DNA from: a bacterium
Lineage (GTDB): Bacteria > CLD3 > SB21
NCBI GenBank assembly: GCA_013360215.1
Contig: JABWCP010000007.1
Location: 92,159 to 156,158 of the forward strand
DNA length: 64,000 bases
Reading direction: 5' to 3'
Below, in pieces: positions 1 to 8,963 of this stretch (within the stretch, counting starts at the first letter, position 1; every line of letters starts with the position of its first letter). The translations under genes and the position numbers were made by a program. Under the pieces are notes generated by a model. The model saw only the letters and a list, made by a program, of their open reading frames with translations, made no database searches and was not told the DNA's origin.

Positions 1-99
1 ATGCCGGAAAACGATCAATTTCAGCCCATCCGCATTAACGAAGATATGGATTTCAAAATCTGGGGTGTCGTAACGTATATCATTCACAAGTCGCCGTGA
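1..99 (+). CDS. umuD: UmuD-like/S24 peptidase, C-terminal fragment (cut by window edge)
   Basis: Only the last 32 codons lie in the window. They end IWGVVTYIIHKSP, the beta-strand tail typical of LexA/UmuD S24 serine peptidases, preceded by PENDQFQPIRINED, which matches the conserved 'EN..F.PI.i' strand. UmuD is cleaved during the SOS response and then partners UmuC in translesion polymerase V. The catalytic Ser and Lys would lie upstream of the window and cannot be checked. The ATG at base 1 is an internal Met, not a start. The natural partner umuC lies 3.75 kb downstream on the same strand, separated by minus-strand genes, so the usual umuDC operon is split. The UmuD family is likely; the exact name is inferred from the tail and the nearby umuC. 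Confidence 0.72.
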   Translation: MPENDQFQPIRINEDMDFKIWGVVTYIIHKSP

Positions 100-173
100 C
101 CGTGTATGATTGTAAGGCACGCTATTCAAACAAACTCAATTTATCGGATTTATTCTTAGTAGCACTGGCAAAA

Positions 174-590
174 TTATAAACTCGGATTCAACGATATTGC
201 GACAGAGATCGAAGCGGCAACAAGAGCGATGAGGCTTAGGGTAATTAGCAACGTAGCGGTTTCAGATTCGCACAATCCTTCTTTTTGAATAATTTCAATA
301 TTTTTGATTTGTGTGCGCTTGAGCCAAATACTATCCACATTATTTCCAAGCGCTCTTTTATGACGGGGTGTAAAACGATAACCTGTATCTTCTTTTTGAA
401 TTGTACCGGTTACAGTTATAAGCTTATTTGAATCATCTGTAAAAGTTACTTTCAGCGTTTTTTTTGAGGTGATAGCGGCTTGTATTTGGGCTTCTGATAT
501 TTCGGGTGAAGCGGTTGAATCGTATGCTATTGTCGTAGTTATACCGCAACCCAAAACCGCTGTAGTTAAAATTATCAACACGTATCTCAT
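174..590 (-). CDS. Small lipoprotein of unknown function
   Basis: 138 aa. An upstream Met at 656 is possible, but the ATG at 590 is preceded by GGAG at good spacing and begins a lipoprotein signal (MRYVLIILTTAVLGCG, Cys at the lipobox). The body is about 95 residues with no family I recognise, followed by a C-terminal hydrophobic stretch (LLITLSLIALVAASISVAI) that should be a membrane helix. A lipidated protein with a C-terminal helix is unusual. It is the last of three minus-strand genes in the AT-rich segment between umuD and umuC and may be co-transcribed with the lipoprotein gene that begins at 1230. Confidence 0.55.
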   Translation of the reverse strand: MRYVLIILTTAVLGCGITTTIAYDSTASPEISEAQIQAAITSKKTLKVTFTDDSNKLITVTGTIQKEDTGYRFTPRHKRALGNNVDSIWLKRTQIKNIEIIQKEGLCESETATLLITLSLIALVAASISVAISLNPSL

Positions 591-624
591 GGTAGTCTCC
601 AAGCGATCGTAATGCTTCGCATTT

Positions 625-1230
625 TTAGAATCTAAAAACAAAGTTATCGTACTCATCCATTTCTTTTAGAGGGATTGATGAGCCGTTTTTTAACGTATAA
701 TAATCGGAATTTTCATCCATGATAAATTCTATAACCAAAACACTATCACCGTTTTTGAAATGCTTATATGGAAATCGCCCAACTTCAAACGGCCAATCGA
801 AGCGCGCGTCACTCGACGTGTCGCACCACGCCGTAACGCATATTCGGTTGCTATTCGTAAATGGGCCATTGCTCCTGGGTATCTTCAAACTGAATTTTCG
901 TACTACTGTACTATCATCCAGAATTTCAAGACCTGCATAAGGCGGATAATCTTGGATAAGAATGTATGGCTCGTACTGTGGCGGCAGTATAATGTCGGAA
1001 TAAAATACTTTAACAGTATCGGACGTATTATACGCTGAAAGTTCATTTTCAATACTGCCGGACATAATAGCACAAACCCCAAAAGAGTAGTGCTGCATGG
1101 ATGCAGGTATGATTACTTTTCCATTAACAATATCATAATCGTTTTGTTTATCCTTTTTGGCTTCGCAGGAAATCAGAAACGGTAATGCCGTAAATAAGAA
1201 ACAAGTTGTAGTATCGCACATTTTAAACAT
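625..1230 (-). CDS. Putative lipoprotein of unknown function
   Basis: 201 aa. The start at 1230 has a strong AAGGTGG ribosome-binding site about 9 nt upstream. The N-terminus is a short lipoprotein signal peptide ending LISC, so the mature protein should be lipidated and anchored in the envelope. The rest is soluble, rich in aromatic and acidic residues, with four further cysteines. I recognise no domain. It sits 34 nt upstream of the small lipoprotein at 174-590 and about 100 nt downstream of the large secreted hydrolase; all three share strand and AT-rich composition, so they were probably acquired together. Confidence 0.6.
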   Translation of the reverse strand: MFKMCDTTTCFLFTALPFLISCEAKKDKQNDYDIVNGKVIIPASMQHYSFGVCAIMSGSIENELSAYNTSDTVKVFYSDIILPPQYEPYILIQDYPPYAGLEILDDSTVVRKFSLKIPRSNGPFTNSNRICVTAWCDTSSDARFDWPFEVGRFPYKHFKNGDSVLVIEFIMDENSDYYTLKNGSSIPLKEMDEYDNFVFRF

Positions 1231-1332
1231 AAAAATAGCCCACCTTATTTTAGAATGAATGACTTGATTTTATGTATCATACATCGACTACTATCCATGT
1301 ACTCATACCCAAAATAAAGTGGGTATAGGCGT

Positions 1333-3420
1333 TTATTTGATCAATGTTAGTTTTTTACTTGAAGAAAACCCAGGTGATTCTAATCTGTATATATAAGTCC
1401 CCGATGCAAGGCGACTTGCATCAAAAGTAACCTGATAAAAACCAGGCTCCTTAGTACCATTTGCTAAAGTTGCTACTTCGCGCCCCATCACATCATATAA
1501 TTTCATAGTGATATTTGCCTTGAAGGGCACAGAATAAGCTATCGTCGTTGATGGATTAAATGGGTTAGGATAATTCTGTCCAAGTTCAAACGATACAGGA
1601 ATGGCCGTTTCACCTCTAGGGATTGTCTTTTCTATAGGTAAACTACAGCCCTGATAATTGATAATCCTTGTTGCGATCACTGATTCCTGTCCGCTTACCA
1701 CTGAAACCTGAATATTGTATTGACAATAAGAAATTGGAATAGATATGCTTTGAGTTGTGTATCCATTTTGCCAAGCGTAGCTATAGTTGCCGTTTCCTCC
1801 TGATGCCAATGCAGTATATGTTCCAATGGCTCCTTTTGAAGATACAATTGAAGGGCCGTCAATACTCACAACTAAAGGCCCTGGGGGAGCTATAGGATAT
1901 ATTTCGTCGATTATTGGGCGAACTAGTTCGCTTGAAAATTCATCGTGATATTTGTTGGTACTTGTTTGATACGTAGCATGAAATTTCGAATTTCCATTTA
2001 CAATGTCCATAGCACTATTGTAAGGGATAAATGTAGCGTTAGCATATCTAGTGAGGGTAAAAGTACCAAAGAAAACCTGTCGTCCTTGATAATCGGTAAT
2101 TGATTTAGGCAAGTAAGATCCAGCTTGTGCGGTTTCATTGGTCAAATACATATAATCTTCCGTGCCGCAGAGAGCGTCAACACCAAATATACCTGTGTAC
2201 TTTGCTTTTACCCAAAGTGAGCCCGAGGGTGAAGAATTGGGAGAGCCATTAGAGAATGATATCCCAACATTTCTAGTCAAATGAGGGTAACCATCTCCGT
2301 TTAACGAATTCAATTCAGTATAGAAGGAACTATGCATGGTTCCGTTTGCATCAAAAACATTGCTTGTTAAAAGTTCTTTGGCTGCATCACAACTAATACC
2401 ATAATGACCAAATGTACCAGTTGCACTACAGTTAGTCGGTTGTTTGACAAATATTTGGAAAAAATAATGTAAAACAGCTCCTTGTTGAGGAGAATCGATG
2501 GAAAAGAACTTTGATGCTTTTAATGGAGTGTTTGAAGCTTCAGCCTTGGCAAGCGCATATCTTGCTATAACACCACCCATGCTCATCCCAGAGACAACTA
2601 TGTTTTTGTTTGAATTGATAGAAGAAATAAATTGAACGGCTGATGCTAATACAGCTGCGTTATTTTTTATACTTTGTCCGCCAAATTTGTAATTTAAAAT
2701 ATATACTTTTGCGCCTCTGGCCACTAAGGAATCAACAAGTTGTTTACCTGCGTATCTTAATCTTTCAGAATTACCTGTATTATAAGCGTCAATTCCTTCA
2801 GACAAAAGAACGGGAGTCCCATTAGGACTACCCTCCCATACCGTAAGTCGGTTTCCGTAATTATCAAAATATAGTTTTTGCGCCACAGGCACCACGAAAA
2901 CAGTATGGGTTCTAGTATATGAAGAACCATCAACAAACCAAAACTTAACGCTTAAAGAATGTTGGCCTGGAGAATTAATAAATGAAGGGACTTTCCAACC
3001 TGTTGCGTTTGTACTATTGTTGCTAGTACTCCAAATTGTCGACCAACTTCCATTGTCGTATTTAACATCACAACGCTGAAATATTTGATTATTAAACGTG
3101 TGAAAATTGATCCATCCATTTCCTTGTTGTAAATAAATATCTGCGGGTTGGGCTGAAATTAGACTAATATGTACACCCTGTTTACGATTTGATTCTTCAT
3201 ACCAGTTGTATGAGGCACTAGTATTTGGTGTTGAACCAATATATACATAGTGAGCATTAGCATACTGCCAGTCCAAAATAGTCGTTCCCTGTGCATCACT
3301 TGACATTTCTGAAGAGTTTTCGGCTCCATAAAATACGTTTGAAACAGAGTTTGGATCCATAGCGTAAACTATGCTATGTAGATTTAATGAAACCCATATA
3401 AAGAAAAGAAATCTTTTCAT
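1333..3420 (-). CDS. Secreted alpha/beta-hydrolase (lipase/esterase-like) with T9SS sorting domain
   Basis: About 695 aa. The ATG at 3420 has GAGGA just upstream; an in-frame ATG lies at 3432. A signal peptide (KRFLFFIWVSLNLHSIVYA) leads a beta-rich region. An alpha/beta-hydrolase domain follows, with nucleophile elbow GMSMGG (Ser near residue 280) after the strand NIVVS, and the segment KFFSIDSPQQGA, as in lipases and PGAP1-like esterases. A PKD/Ig-like stretch is followed by the C-terminal type A sorting domain: GQNYPNPFNPSTT, then MKLYDVMGREV and YIYRLES...KKLTLIK. The protein should be exported by Sec and then delivered to the surface or medium by the type IX system. The substrate is unknown. 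It lies in the AT-rich island separating umuD from umuC. Confidence 0.8.
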   Translation of the reverse strand: MKRFLFFIWVSLNLHSIVYAMDPNSVSNVFYGAENSSEMSSDAQGTTILDWQYANAHYVYIGSTPNTSASYNWYEESNRKQGVHISLISAQPADIYLQQGNGWINFHTFNNQIFQRCDVKYDNGSWSTIWSTSNNSTNATGWKVPSFINSPGQHSLSVKFWFVDGSSYTRTHTVFVVPVAQKLYFDNYGNRLTVWEGSPNGTPVLLSEGIDAYNTGNSERLRYAGKQLVDSLVARGAKVYILNYKFGGQSIKNNAAVLASAVQFISSINSNKNIVVSGMSMGGVIARYALAKAEASNTPLKASKFFSIDSPQQGAVLHYFFQIFVKQPTNCSATGTFGHYGISCDAAKELLTSNVFDANGTMHSSFYTELNSLNGDGYPHLTRNVGISFSNGSPNSSPSGSLWVKAKYTGIFGVDALCGTEDYMYLTNETAQAGSYLPKSITDYQGRQVFFGTFTLTRYANATFIPYNSAMDIVNGNSKFHATYQTSTNKYHDEFSSELVRPIIDEIYPIAPPGPLVVSIDGPSIVSSKGAIGTYTALASGGNGNYSYAWQNGYTTQSISIPISYCQYNIQVSVVSGQESVIATRIINYQGCSLPIEKTIPRGETAIPVSFELGQNYPNPFNPSTTIAYSVPFKANITMKLYDVMGREVATLANGTKEPGFYQVTFDASRLASGTYIYRLESPGFSSSKKLTLIK

Positions 3421-3854
3421 AAAATTCCTCATTTTTGGGGAACAAAAATTGCAAATGTATAGTTAATAGTATACATTTGAATGGGAAGACAGTATTACAT
3501 TTTTAATTCAAAACCTCCAGTGCTGAATTAGGTAATATTGATCTTCCTTTTTTGTTCCATTGTTTAGAACTACTCTTTAATACAATCTACGAGCTGCCTT
3601 AATGTAGTATACCCAATGAATGAACTCACCTCCTTCATGCCATAAAAATATAATCATTCCCCTTCCGTGGAATTGGAATTGGAATTGGAATTGGAATTGG
3701 AATTGGAATTGTTTTATAGATATTCCCTTCCCCCGTAAAAAGATAGACAGTAAACGAGGACATGTCAAGAATTTTTTTGGCTAATTAGTAGCTTATAACA
3801 GCTTTTTTTTGTAAAATCGCTTTTATCATAGTTGATAATATCATATTGCCATCC
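3421..3854. other. Intergenic region between secreted hydrolase and umuC
   Basis: Divergent, AT-rich spacer of about 430 bp. It contains a hexanucleotide tandem repeat (3669-3710) and several T- or A-runs. It should hold the promoters of both the minus-strand hydrolase and umuC. I see no clear LexA-type operator and no convincing small gene. Confidence 0.5.
3669..3710. repeat. Hexanucleotide tandem repeat, (GGAATT)7
   Basis: Seven perfect copies of GGAATT in a row (42 bp). It lies about 250 bp upstream of the hydrolase start and about 145 bp upstream of umuC. Perfect short tandem repeats can change copy number by slippage, so this is a candidate length-variable promoter-distal element. A function is inference only. 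Confidence 0.9.
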
Positions 3855-5129
3855 ATGCTTCGCCACGAATCAATATTCGCCTTAATTGATTGCAATAATT
3901 TTTACGTTTCATGCGAACGTGCTTTCCAGCCCAAATTGGAAGGTAAACCGGTCGTGGTGCTTTCCAATAACGACGGGTGTATCGTGTCGCGATCCAATGA
4001 AGCCAAAGCACTCGGTGTGCCGATGGCCGCACCGTATTTTGAAGTCAAAGGGCTTTTGGATAAACATCATGCGCATGTTTTTTCGTCCAACTACGTGCTT
4101 TATGCCGACATGTCGCATCGTGTCATGCAGGTGCTTCAACGTTTCACGCCCGATGTGGAAGTGTATTCCATAGATGAAGCATTCATAGATCTCAGCGGTT
4201 TTACGGAAGATCTTACGACGTACGGCGTCAAGATCAAGGAAACCATCTCGCGTTGGACGGGCATTCCCGTATCCGTCGGTATAGCCCGTACCAAAACATT
4301 AGCCAAAATCGCAGCGGAAAAAGCCAAAAAATCAAAAAAACTCAAAGGGGCGTTCAGCCTGGTGGATTCTCCGTATCTGGAAAAAACGCTTGAATTGACC
4401 GAAGTCGGTGATGTATGGGGCATAGGCCGCAGTTCGACCGCGCATCTGCAGTCGCACGGCATTTACAACGCGTTGCAATTTTCGAAAGCCAACCCCGCGT
4501 GGATCAAAAAAACAATGTCTATCGTCGGTCTGCGTATCGCGCAGGAACTGCGTGAGGTATCGTGTTTGCCTTTGGAGCAGGTACGTGAACGCAAAAAAGG
4601 CATTACCACATCGCGTTCGTTTAGCCGGGCGGTCACGTCGCTGGAAGAGATGACCGAAGCTATGGCGACCTACGTGGATCGCTGTGCAGAGAAACTGCGT
4701 GAAGAGGGCGCCGCTACGAAAACGCTGGCCGTGTATCTGATGACCAATCGTTTTACGGACGATCATTATTATTATCACAAAGTCGTGACGCTGCCTGTAC
4801 CGTCGGATGACACCGGCGAACTCATCGCGTACGCGACATCTGCATTGCGCAGCATTTTCAAAGAAGGTCTTCGGTATAAAAAATGCGGCGTGATGTTTAC
4901 GGAACTTATTCCCAAAGAAACCGTACAAACGGACATGTTTGACCGCATATCACGTGAACGCTCCTCCCGACGTATGGAAGTACTGGATGCGATCAATGCG
5001 CGAATGGGCAACGGTACGCTGCGCTATGCGAGCGAGGGATGGAAAAAAGATTGGCACATGAAATGCGAAAACCGTACGCCGGAATATACAACGCAGTGGG
5101 ATCAACTATTGACGGTCAGCGCGGAATAA
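3855..5129 (+). CDS. umuC: UmuC-type Y-family DNA polymerase V subunit
   Basis: 424 aa from the ATG at 3855; a TTG three codons upstream is an alternative. Catalytic residues are visible: Asp12 in [14 protein letters not shown] and Asp107-Glu108 in [12 protein letters not shown]. The palm/finger motif [21 protein letters not shown] and the helix-hairpin-helix region around [15 protein letters not shown] are also present. The C-terminus is the UmuC-specific domain ([11 protein letters not shown]). Length matches the family (about 420 aa). The enzyme performs translesion synthesis in the SOS response with UmuD'. No good ribosome-binding site precedes the start, which fits a gene once translated by coupling from an adjacent umuD and now separated from it by the island at 174-3432. 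Confidence 0.93.
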   Translation: MLRHESIFALIDCNNFYVSCERAFQPKLEGKPVVVLSNNDGCIVSRSNEAKALGVPMAAPYFEVKGLLDKHHAHVFSSNYVLYADMSHRVMQVLQRFTPDVEVYSIDEAFIDLSGFTEDLTTYGVKIKETISRWTGIPVSVGIARTKTLAKIAAEKAKKSKKLKGAFSLVDSPYLEKTLELTEVGDVWGIGRSSTAHLQSHGIYNALQFSKANPAWIKKTMSIVGLRIAQELREVSCLPLEQVRERKKGITTSRSFSRAVTSLEEMTEAMATYVDRCAEKLREEGAATKTLAVYLMTNRFTDDHYYYHKVVTLPVPSDDTGELIAYATSALRSIFKEGLRYKKCGVMFTELIPKETVQTDMFDRISRERSSRRMEVLDAINARMGNGTLRYASEGWKKDWHMKCENRTPEYTTQWDQLLTVSAE

Positions 5130-5298
5130 ATTCATATCTGAAGCGGCGTTCATATCCATAACGCAAAAATGCTGCGAATAGCATTTGCATATCACATCCG
5201 TTGGCGTTAGTTTTTACGGTCGTACGAGAACATCATATCTTTATTTTCAAATAAAATAAAACTCAAATACCTAAAGCCAAGTAACAAAGGTCAGACTG

Positions 5299-7719
5299 AT
5301 GCGTTATCTTTTTGTATTCTTCACATTTTTATTAAGCATGTCCGCGGCGTATGGACAATATACCGAATATCCCACGGCACGTTATTATCATGAAAAAGAA
5401 ATCACACCCCGCGAGCATACGATCAATATCGAACGTATGAAACTGGACGTGCAGTTTGATCCGCCCAAAGGTCTGGTCAAAGGCAAAGTCACGCACGTTT
5501 TCAAACCGCTGCGTGCATCCTTAGATCAGCTTTATTTTGACGGAGTCAATCTTCGCGTGACCGACGTGACGATCAACGGCAAAACGGCCCAATTTGTCAA
5601 TTCCGGGCAAGGCATTACCGTTTTTGCCAAACCGGCCTTGACATGGAACGATGTCCGGGACAGTATCACTTTTACTTACGAAGCCAATCCGCGTAAAGGT
5701 ATTTATTTCGTCGGATGGAATGACAGTACCAAACGTATGCGGCGTCAGATCTGGACGCAAGGTGAGGAACGCGACCATCGCCACTGGATACCTATGTATG
5801 ATGATCCCAACGATAAAGTGATTCACGAGACCTCGATCACGTTTGATAAAGCGTACCGTGTCATTGCTAACGGTAAACTGCAAAAAGAAAAAGACAACAA
5901 AGACGGTACCAAGAGTTGGTCGTATGCCATGAGCCTACCGCATGCGCCGTATCTGCTGATGCTGGCGATCGGACAATATGAAGTTAAAAACCTCAAATCC
6001 AAAAGCGGCGTTCCGATTCAGTTGTGGTATTATCCCGATCAGGCCGATCGTATCGAACCGACGTACCGCCATACCGTTACGGCGATGGATTTTCTAGAAA
6101 AAGAAATCGGCATCCCTTATCCGTGGGGTGTTTTTGCCAATATACCCGTTGCCGACTTCGTGACGGGCGCGATGGAAAATACGACGGCTGTTTTATTCGG
6201 TGACTTTTGGTATGTAGACCGCCGTGCTTTTAATGATGATAACTATGTGGATACCGATTTTCATGAACAGGCGCATCAGTGGTTTGGCGATATGATCACG
6301 ATGTATGACTGGAAACATCTCTGGCTGCAGGAAAGTTTTGCGACGTACTACGGCAAACTCGGTATGTATCATGTGTACGGCGAAGACATGTATCAGTGGA
6401 AACGCCGTGAAGAACAAAATCAGGCAATCAATGCATCGGAAAACAATCGTCTTCCGATCACGCATACGCAAGCCGGCACGGCACGCTTTTATCCTAAAGG
6501 GTCGGCCGTCATAGATATGATGAATCATGTCTGGGGTCGTGATGCCGTACGTCGCGCTGTATATCATTTTTTGAGTCACAACCGTTATAAAAATGTGGAA
6601 ACCTACGACCTGATGCGTTCGTTTATGGATACGCTGGGCGTCGCACCGCAGTGGTTTTTTGATCAATGGATTTATCGCGGCGGTGAACCGCATTACAAAA
6701 TCAGTTATCTTGATCTGCGCCGTACTTCGGGCCGTCAGACGGAAATCACCGTGCAACAAACGCATAAGACCGATGAGCTGACGGGGCTTTTTAAAATGCC
6801 GATTGATTTTGAGGTACACTATGCTGACGGTACCAAAGATAGCGTGCGTGAATGGATCGAAAACACGGTGACCACCGTGGTGGTTCCCAATACCCATGAT
6901 AAAGAGATCGCCTTTGTGCTTTTTGATCCGGGCAGTTGGGTCACCAAGTCCTATGAATTTGAAAAACATTTTGATGAACTGGCGGCACAGGCACTACAGG
7001 CGCCTAATATGATCGATCGTTACGATGCGCTTGTCATGCTGCGTGCGTACGACCTGCCGTCCAAACGCGAACTCCTGATACGCGTTTACGATAAAGAAAC
7101 ATTTCACGCGCTCAAAGCCGAAGTCGCCGAACAACTGGTCCATGATGAAGATGAAGCCGGCAGGGCTATTATTCGTCGCGCGATCACCGATACTTGGCCG
7201 GAAGTGCGTAAGGCGGTGATCAATAATGTCGGCCGCATTCCGCAAACCATGCTGCCCGATTTCGAAAAACTATTGTCGGACAGTTCGTACAACGTCGTAC
7301 GTGTTGCGCTGGCACGCCTGATCAATCAATATCCGGTCCATGCCGATCGTTATCTGGATATGACCAAAGATCAATACGGATTATCCAATGAAATCAAAAT
7401 GGATTGGCTGGAGCAAAAAGTCAATCGCGGTGATAAAGATGCGTTGATGCAGATCGTGGACTACAGCAGCAACGCATACGAATTTGGTACACGGCGCAAT
7501 GCGATGAGTGCGCTCAAGCGGCTCAATTATTTAGACGATAAAGTCATCGGAAATCTTTTGGATGCTGCGCTCAATGCCAATGAATCGCTGAGTAACCGTG
7601 CGAAAAATATTTTGGATTATTTTACGGATCAGAGTCCGTATCGTCGCCGCATCCAAGCCTACTACCGTTCACATACATGGGAAGACTGGCAAAAGGATAT
7701 TTTACAAGCGTTGTTGTAA
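5299..7719 (+). CDS. Secreted M1-family zinc aminopeptidase
   Basis: 806 aa. The signal peptide ends near AAYGQ. The protein has the M1 exopeptidase motif GAMEN at residues 290-294 and the zinc site HEQAH at 322-326, with the third ligand Glu345 in LWLQESFATYY, giving the exact HEXXH-x18-E spacing. It should remove N-terminal residues from peptides in the periplasm or at the surface, feeding peptide catabolism. After about residue 540 the protein continues with helical, HEAT-like repeats (WPEVRKAVINNVGRIP, NVVRVALARLINQYP, RRNAMSALKRLNYL). It is a single gene between umuC and a regulator gene, with its own upstream spacer of about 170 bp. Confidence 0.93.
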   Translation: MRYLFVFFTFLLSMSAAYGQYTEYPTARYYHEKEITPREHTINIERMKLDVQFDPPKGLVKGKVTHVFKPLRASLDQLYFDGVNLRVTDVTINGKTAQFVNSGQGITVFAKPALTWNDVRDSITFTYEANPRKGIYFVGWNDSTKRMRRQIWTQGEERDHRHWIPMYDDPNDKVIHETSITFDKAYRVIANGKLQKEKDNKDGTKSWSYAMSLPHAPYLLMLAIGQYEVKNLKSKSGVPIQLWYYPDQADRIEPTYRHTVTAMDFLEKEIGIPYPWGVFANIPVADFVTGAMENTTAVLFGDFWYVDRRAFNDDNYVDTDFHEQAHQWFGDMITMYDWKHLWLQESFATYYGKLGMYHVYGEDMYQWKRREEQNQAINASENNRLPITHTQAGTARFYPKGSAVIDMMNHVWGRDAVRRAVYHFLSHNRYKNVETYDLMRSFMDTLGVAPQWFFDQWIYRGGEPHYKISYLDLRRTSGRQTEITVQQTHKTDELTGLFKMPIDFEVHYADGTKDSVREWIENTVTTVVVPNTHDKEIAFVLFDPGSWVTKSYEFEKHFDELAAQALQAPNMIDRYDALVMLRAYDLPSKRELLIRVYDKETFHALKAEVAEQLVHDEDEAGRAIIRRAITDTWPEVRKAVINNVGRIPQTMLPDFEKLLSDSSYNVVRVALARLINQYPVHADRYLDMTKDQYGLSNEIKMDWLEQKVNRGDKDALMQIVDYSSNAYEFGTRRNAMSALKRLNYLDDKVIGNLLDAALNANESLSNRAKNILDYFTDQSPYRRRIQAYYRSHTWEDWQKDILQALL

Positions 7720-7803
7720 ATGTGATCATTGGCTCGGTATGGTGAATGATGAAATCAGGAATGAGTAAATTTAAAAACGTAAATAAGGAATGAGATTCTT
7801 CCT

Positions 7804-8859
7804 ATGACCGATCAACTGAATGCCTGGCTTTTGGCTGCCGGCGGATTTCAAACCATTTTCTTGTCTGTTCTCTTGATGCGCCGAACGACAGATCGTGCTA
7901 AACCGTGGCTTGTTTTACTTATGGCAGCACTGGCAGTCCAGATTTTTTCAAAAGCCGCAGCAAAGAGCTGGATGATGCATCATGCGACTAGTTTATACCA
8001 ATTCTCATATTTGTTACCGTGGTGGGTTCCGATTTTTCTTTACGGATATGTACGGGTCGCGATGGGAGAACCTGCTTGGAGGAAATTTGATTCGCTCTTC
8101 CTTGTTTTTCCCATTGCCGGATTCTGGCTCTCATGGATGGGTTTGCGATGGGGCTACGACCTGCTTTCGAGCGTATGGATCGCAGGATCGATTCAGATCG
8201 TACATTTGGGTGTCCTGACTTGGAAAATGCTTCAACTTGTCAGGGAAAAGAACGCCGAACGGTTTGTACGTCGCTTTGTGATTGCTATTGTAGCGGCGGA
8301 ACTTCTAATAATCTTCGCCCTTCATGCCGCGACATTTTTCTTTTTGGACTCGCCCGTGATTCGACTGTTCTTTCTGTCGTTGAGTGTCTTTGTTTACTGG
8401 GCTACATTTGAAGCGCTTCGACATCGAACTGAGTCCGTACAGCCGAGTGATAAATATGCTCATTCCGGTCTGTCGGAAGCGGATGTGGGGACATTGTATG
8501 GTCGGATCCATTCCTCCATGTTGTCCCATAAACTGTTCTTGGAGCCTGATCTGACCATCGATCGTTTGGCGTCTGTCGTCAACCTTCCTCGTCACCATAT
8601 TTCACAGGCTATTAATTCTGTCGAAAAAAGAAATTTTTATGAATTTGTTCAACAATTTCGTGTCGCGGAGGCCGTTCGACTCCTGCGGAGCCCTGAACAC
8701 GATCATCTGACGATTGCCGCGATTGCCTACGAATCCGGATTCAATTCACTCTCAAGTTTCAACGACGCTTTCAAAAAAATCGTAAAAACCACACCTTCCG
8801 CATTCCGCCGGGACAGAAACACGCTTGTAATTACTACCTATACCTTCGATGCTGCTTAA
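7804..8859 (+). CDS. Membrane-anchored AraC-family transcriptional regulator
   Basis: 351 aa. The N-terminal 200 residues form about six or seven hydrophobic helices (for example FQTIFLSVLLM, FLVFPIAGFWLSWMGL, FVIAIVAAELLIIFALHAATFFFL). The C-terminal 110 residues are an AraC-type double helix-turn-helix: LTIDRLASVVNLPRHHISQAIN, then LTIAAIAYESGFNSLSSFNDAFKK and the family signature TPSAFRR. This architecture is common in FCB bacteria and senses an unknown envelope or lipid signal. The downstream hydrolase and FGE-like lipoprotein genes are co-oriented and are plausible targets. Confidence 0.88.
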   Translation: MTDQLNAWLLAAGGFQTIFLSVLLMRRTTDRAKPWLVLLMAALAVQIFSKAAAKSWMMHHATSLYQFSYLLPWWVPIFLYGYVRVAMGEPAWRKFDSLFLVFPIAGFWLSWMGLRWGYDLLSSVWIAGSIQIVHLGVLTWKMLQLVREKNAERFVRRFVIAIVAAELLIIFALHAATFFFLDSPVIRLFFLSLSVFVYWATFEALRHRTESVQPSDKYAHSGLSEADVGTLYGRIHSSMLSHKLFLEPDLTIDRLASVVNLPRHHISQAINSVEKRNFYEFVQQFRVAEAVRLLRSPEHDHLTIAAIAYESGFNSLSSFNDAFKKIVKTTPSAFRRDRNTLVITTYTFDAA

Positions 8860-8963
8860 ATCGTACAAATTTTTACCTTGATATTCTCCCGAACTTATCG
8901 GGACGGATGAATTATAGCGTTTGATGACGTATCCTTATATTAGAAACAATGAAGAAAGGATAT

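Noticed and set aside
3577-3768. 63-codon minus-strand frame encoding alternating Gln-Phe
   Set aside because: It is created by the GGAATT repeat and has no other sign of coding.
99-3860. Direct repeats around the umuD-umuC island like those at korB
   Set aside because: I compared both flanks and found only 7-8 bp matches (such as TTAGTAGC), which are expected by chance.
6193-6969. 258-codon minus-strand frame opposite the M1 aminopeptidase
   Set aside because: It lies wholly within a gene with verified zinc motifs and shows no own family features.
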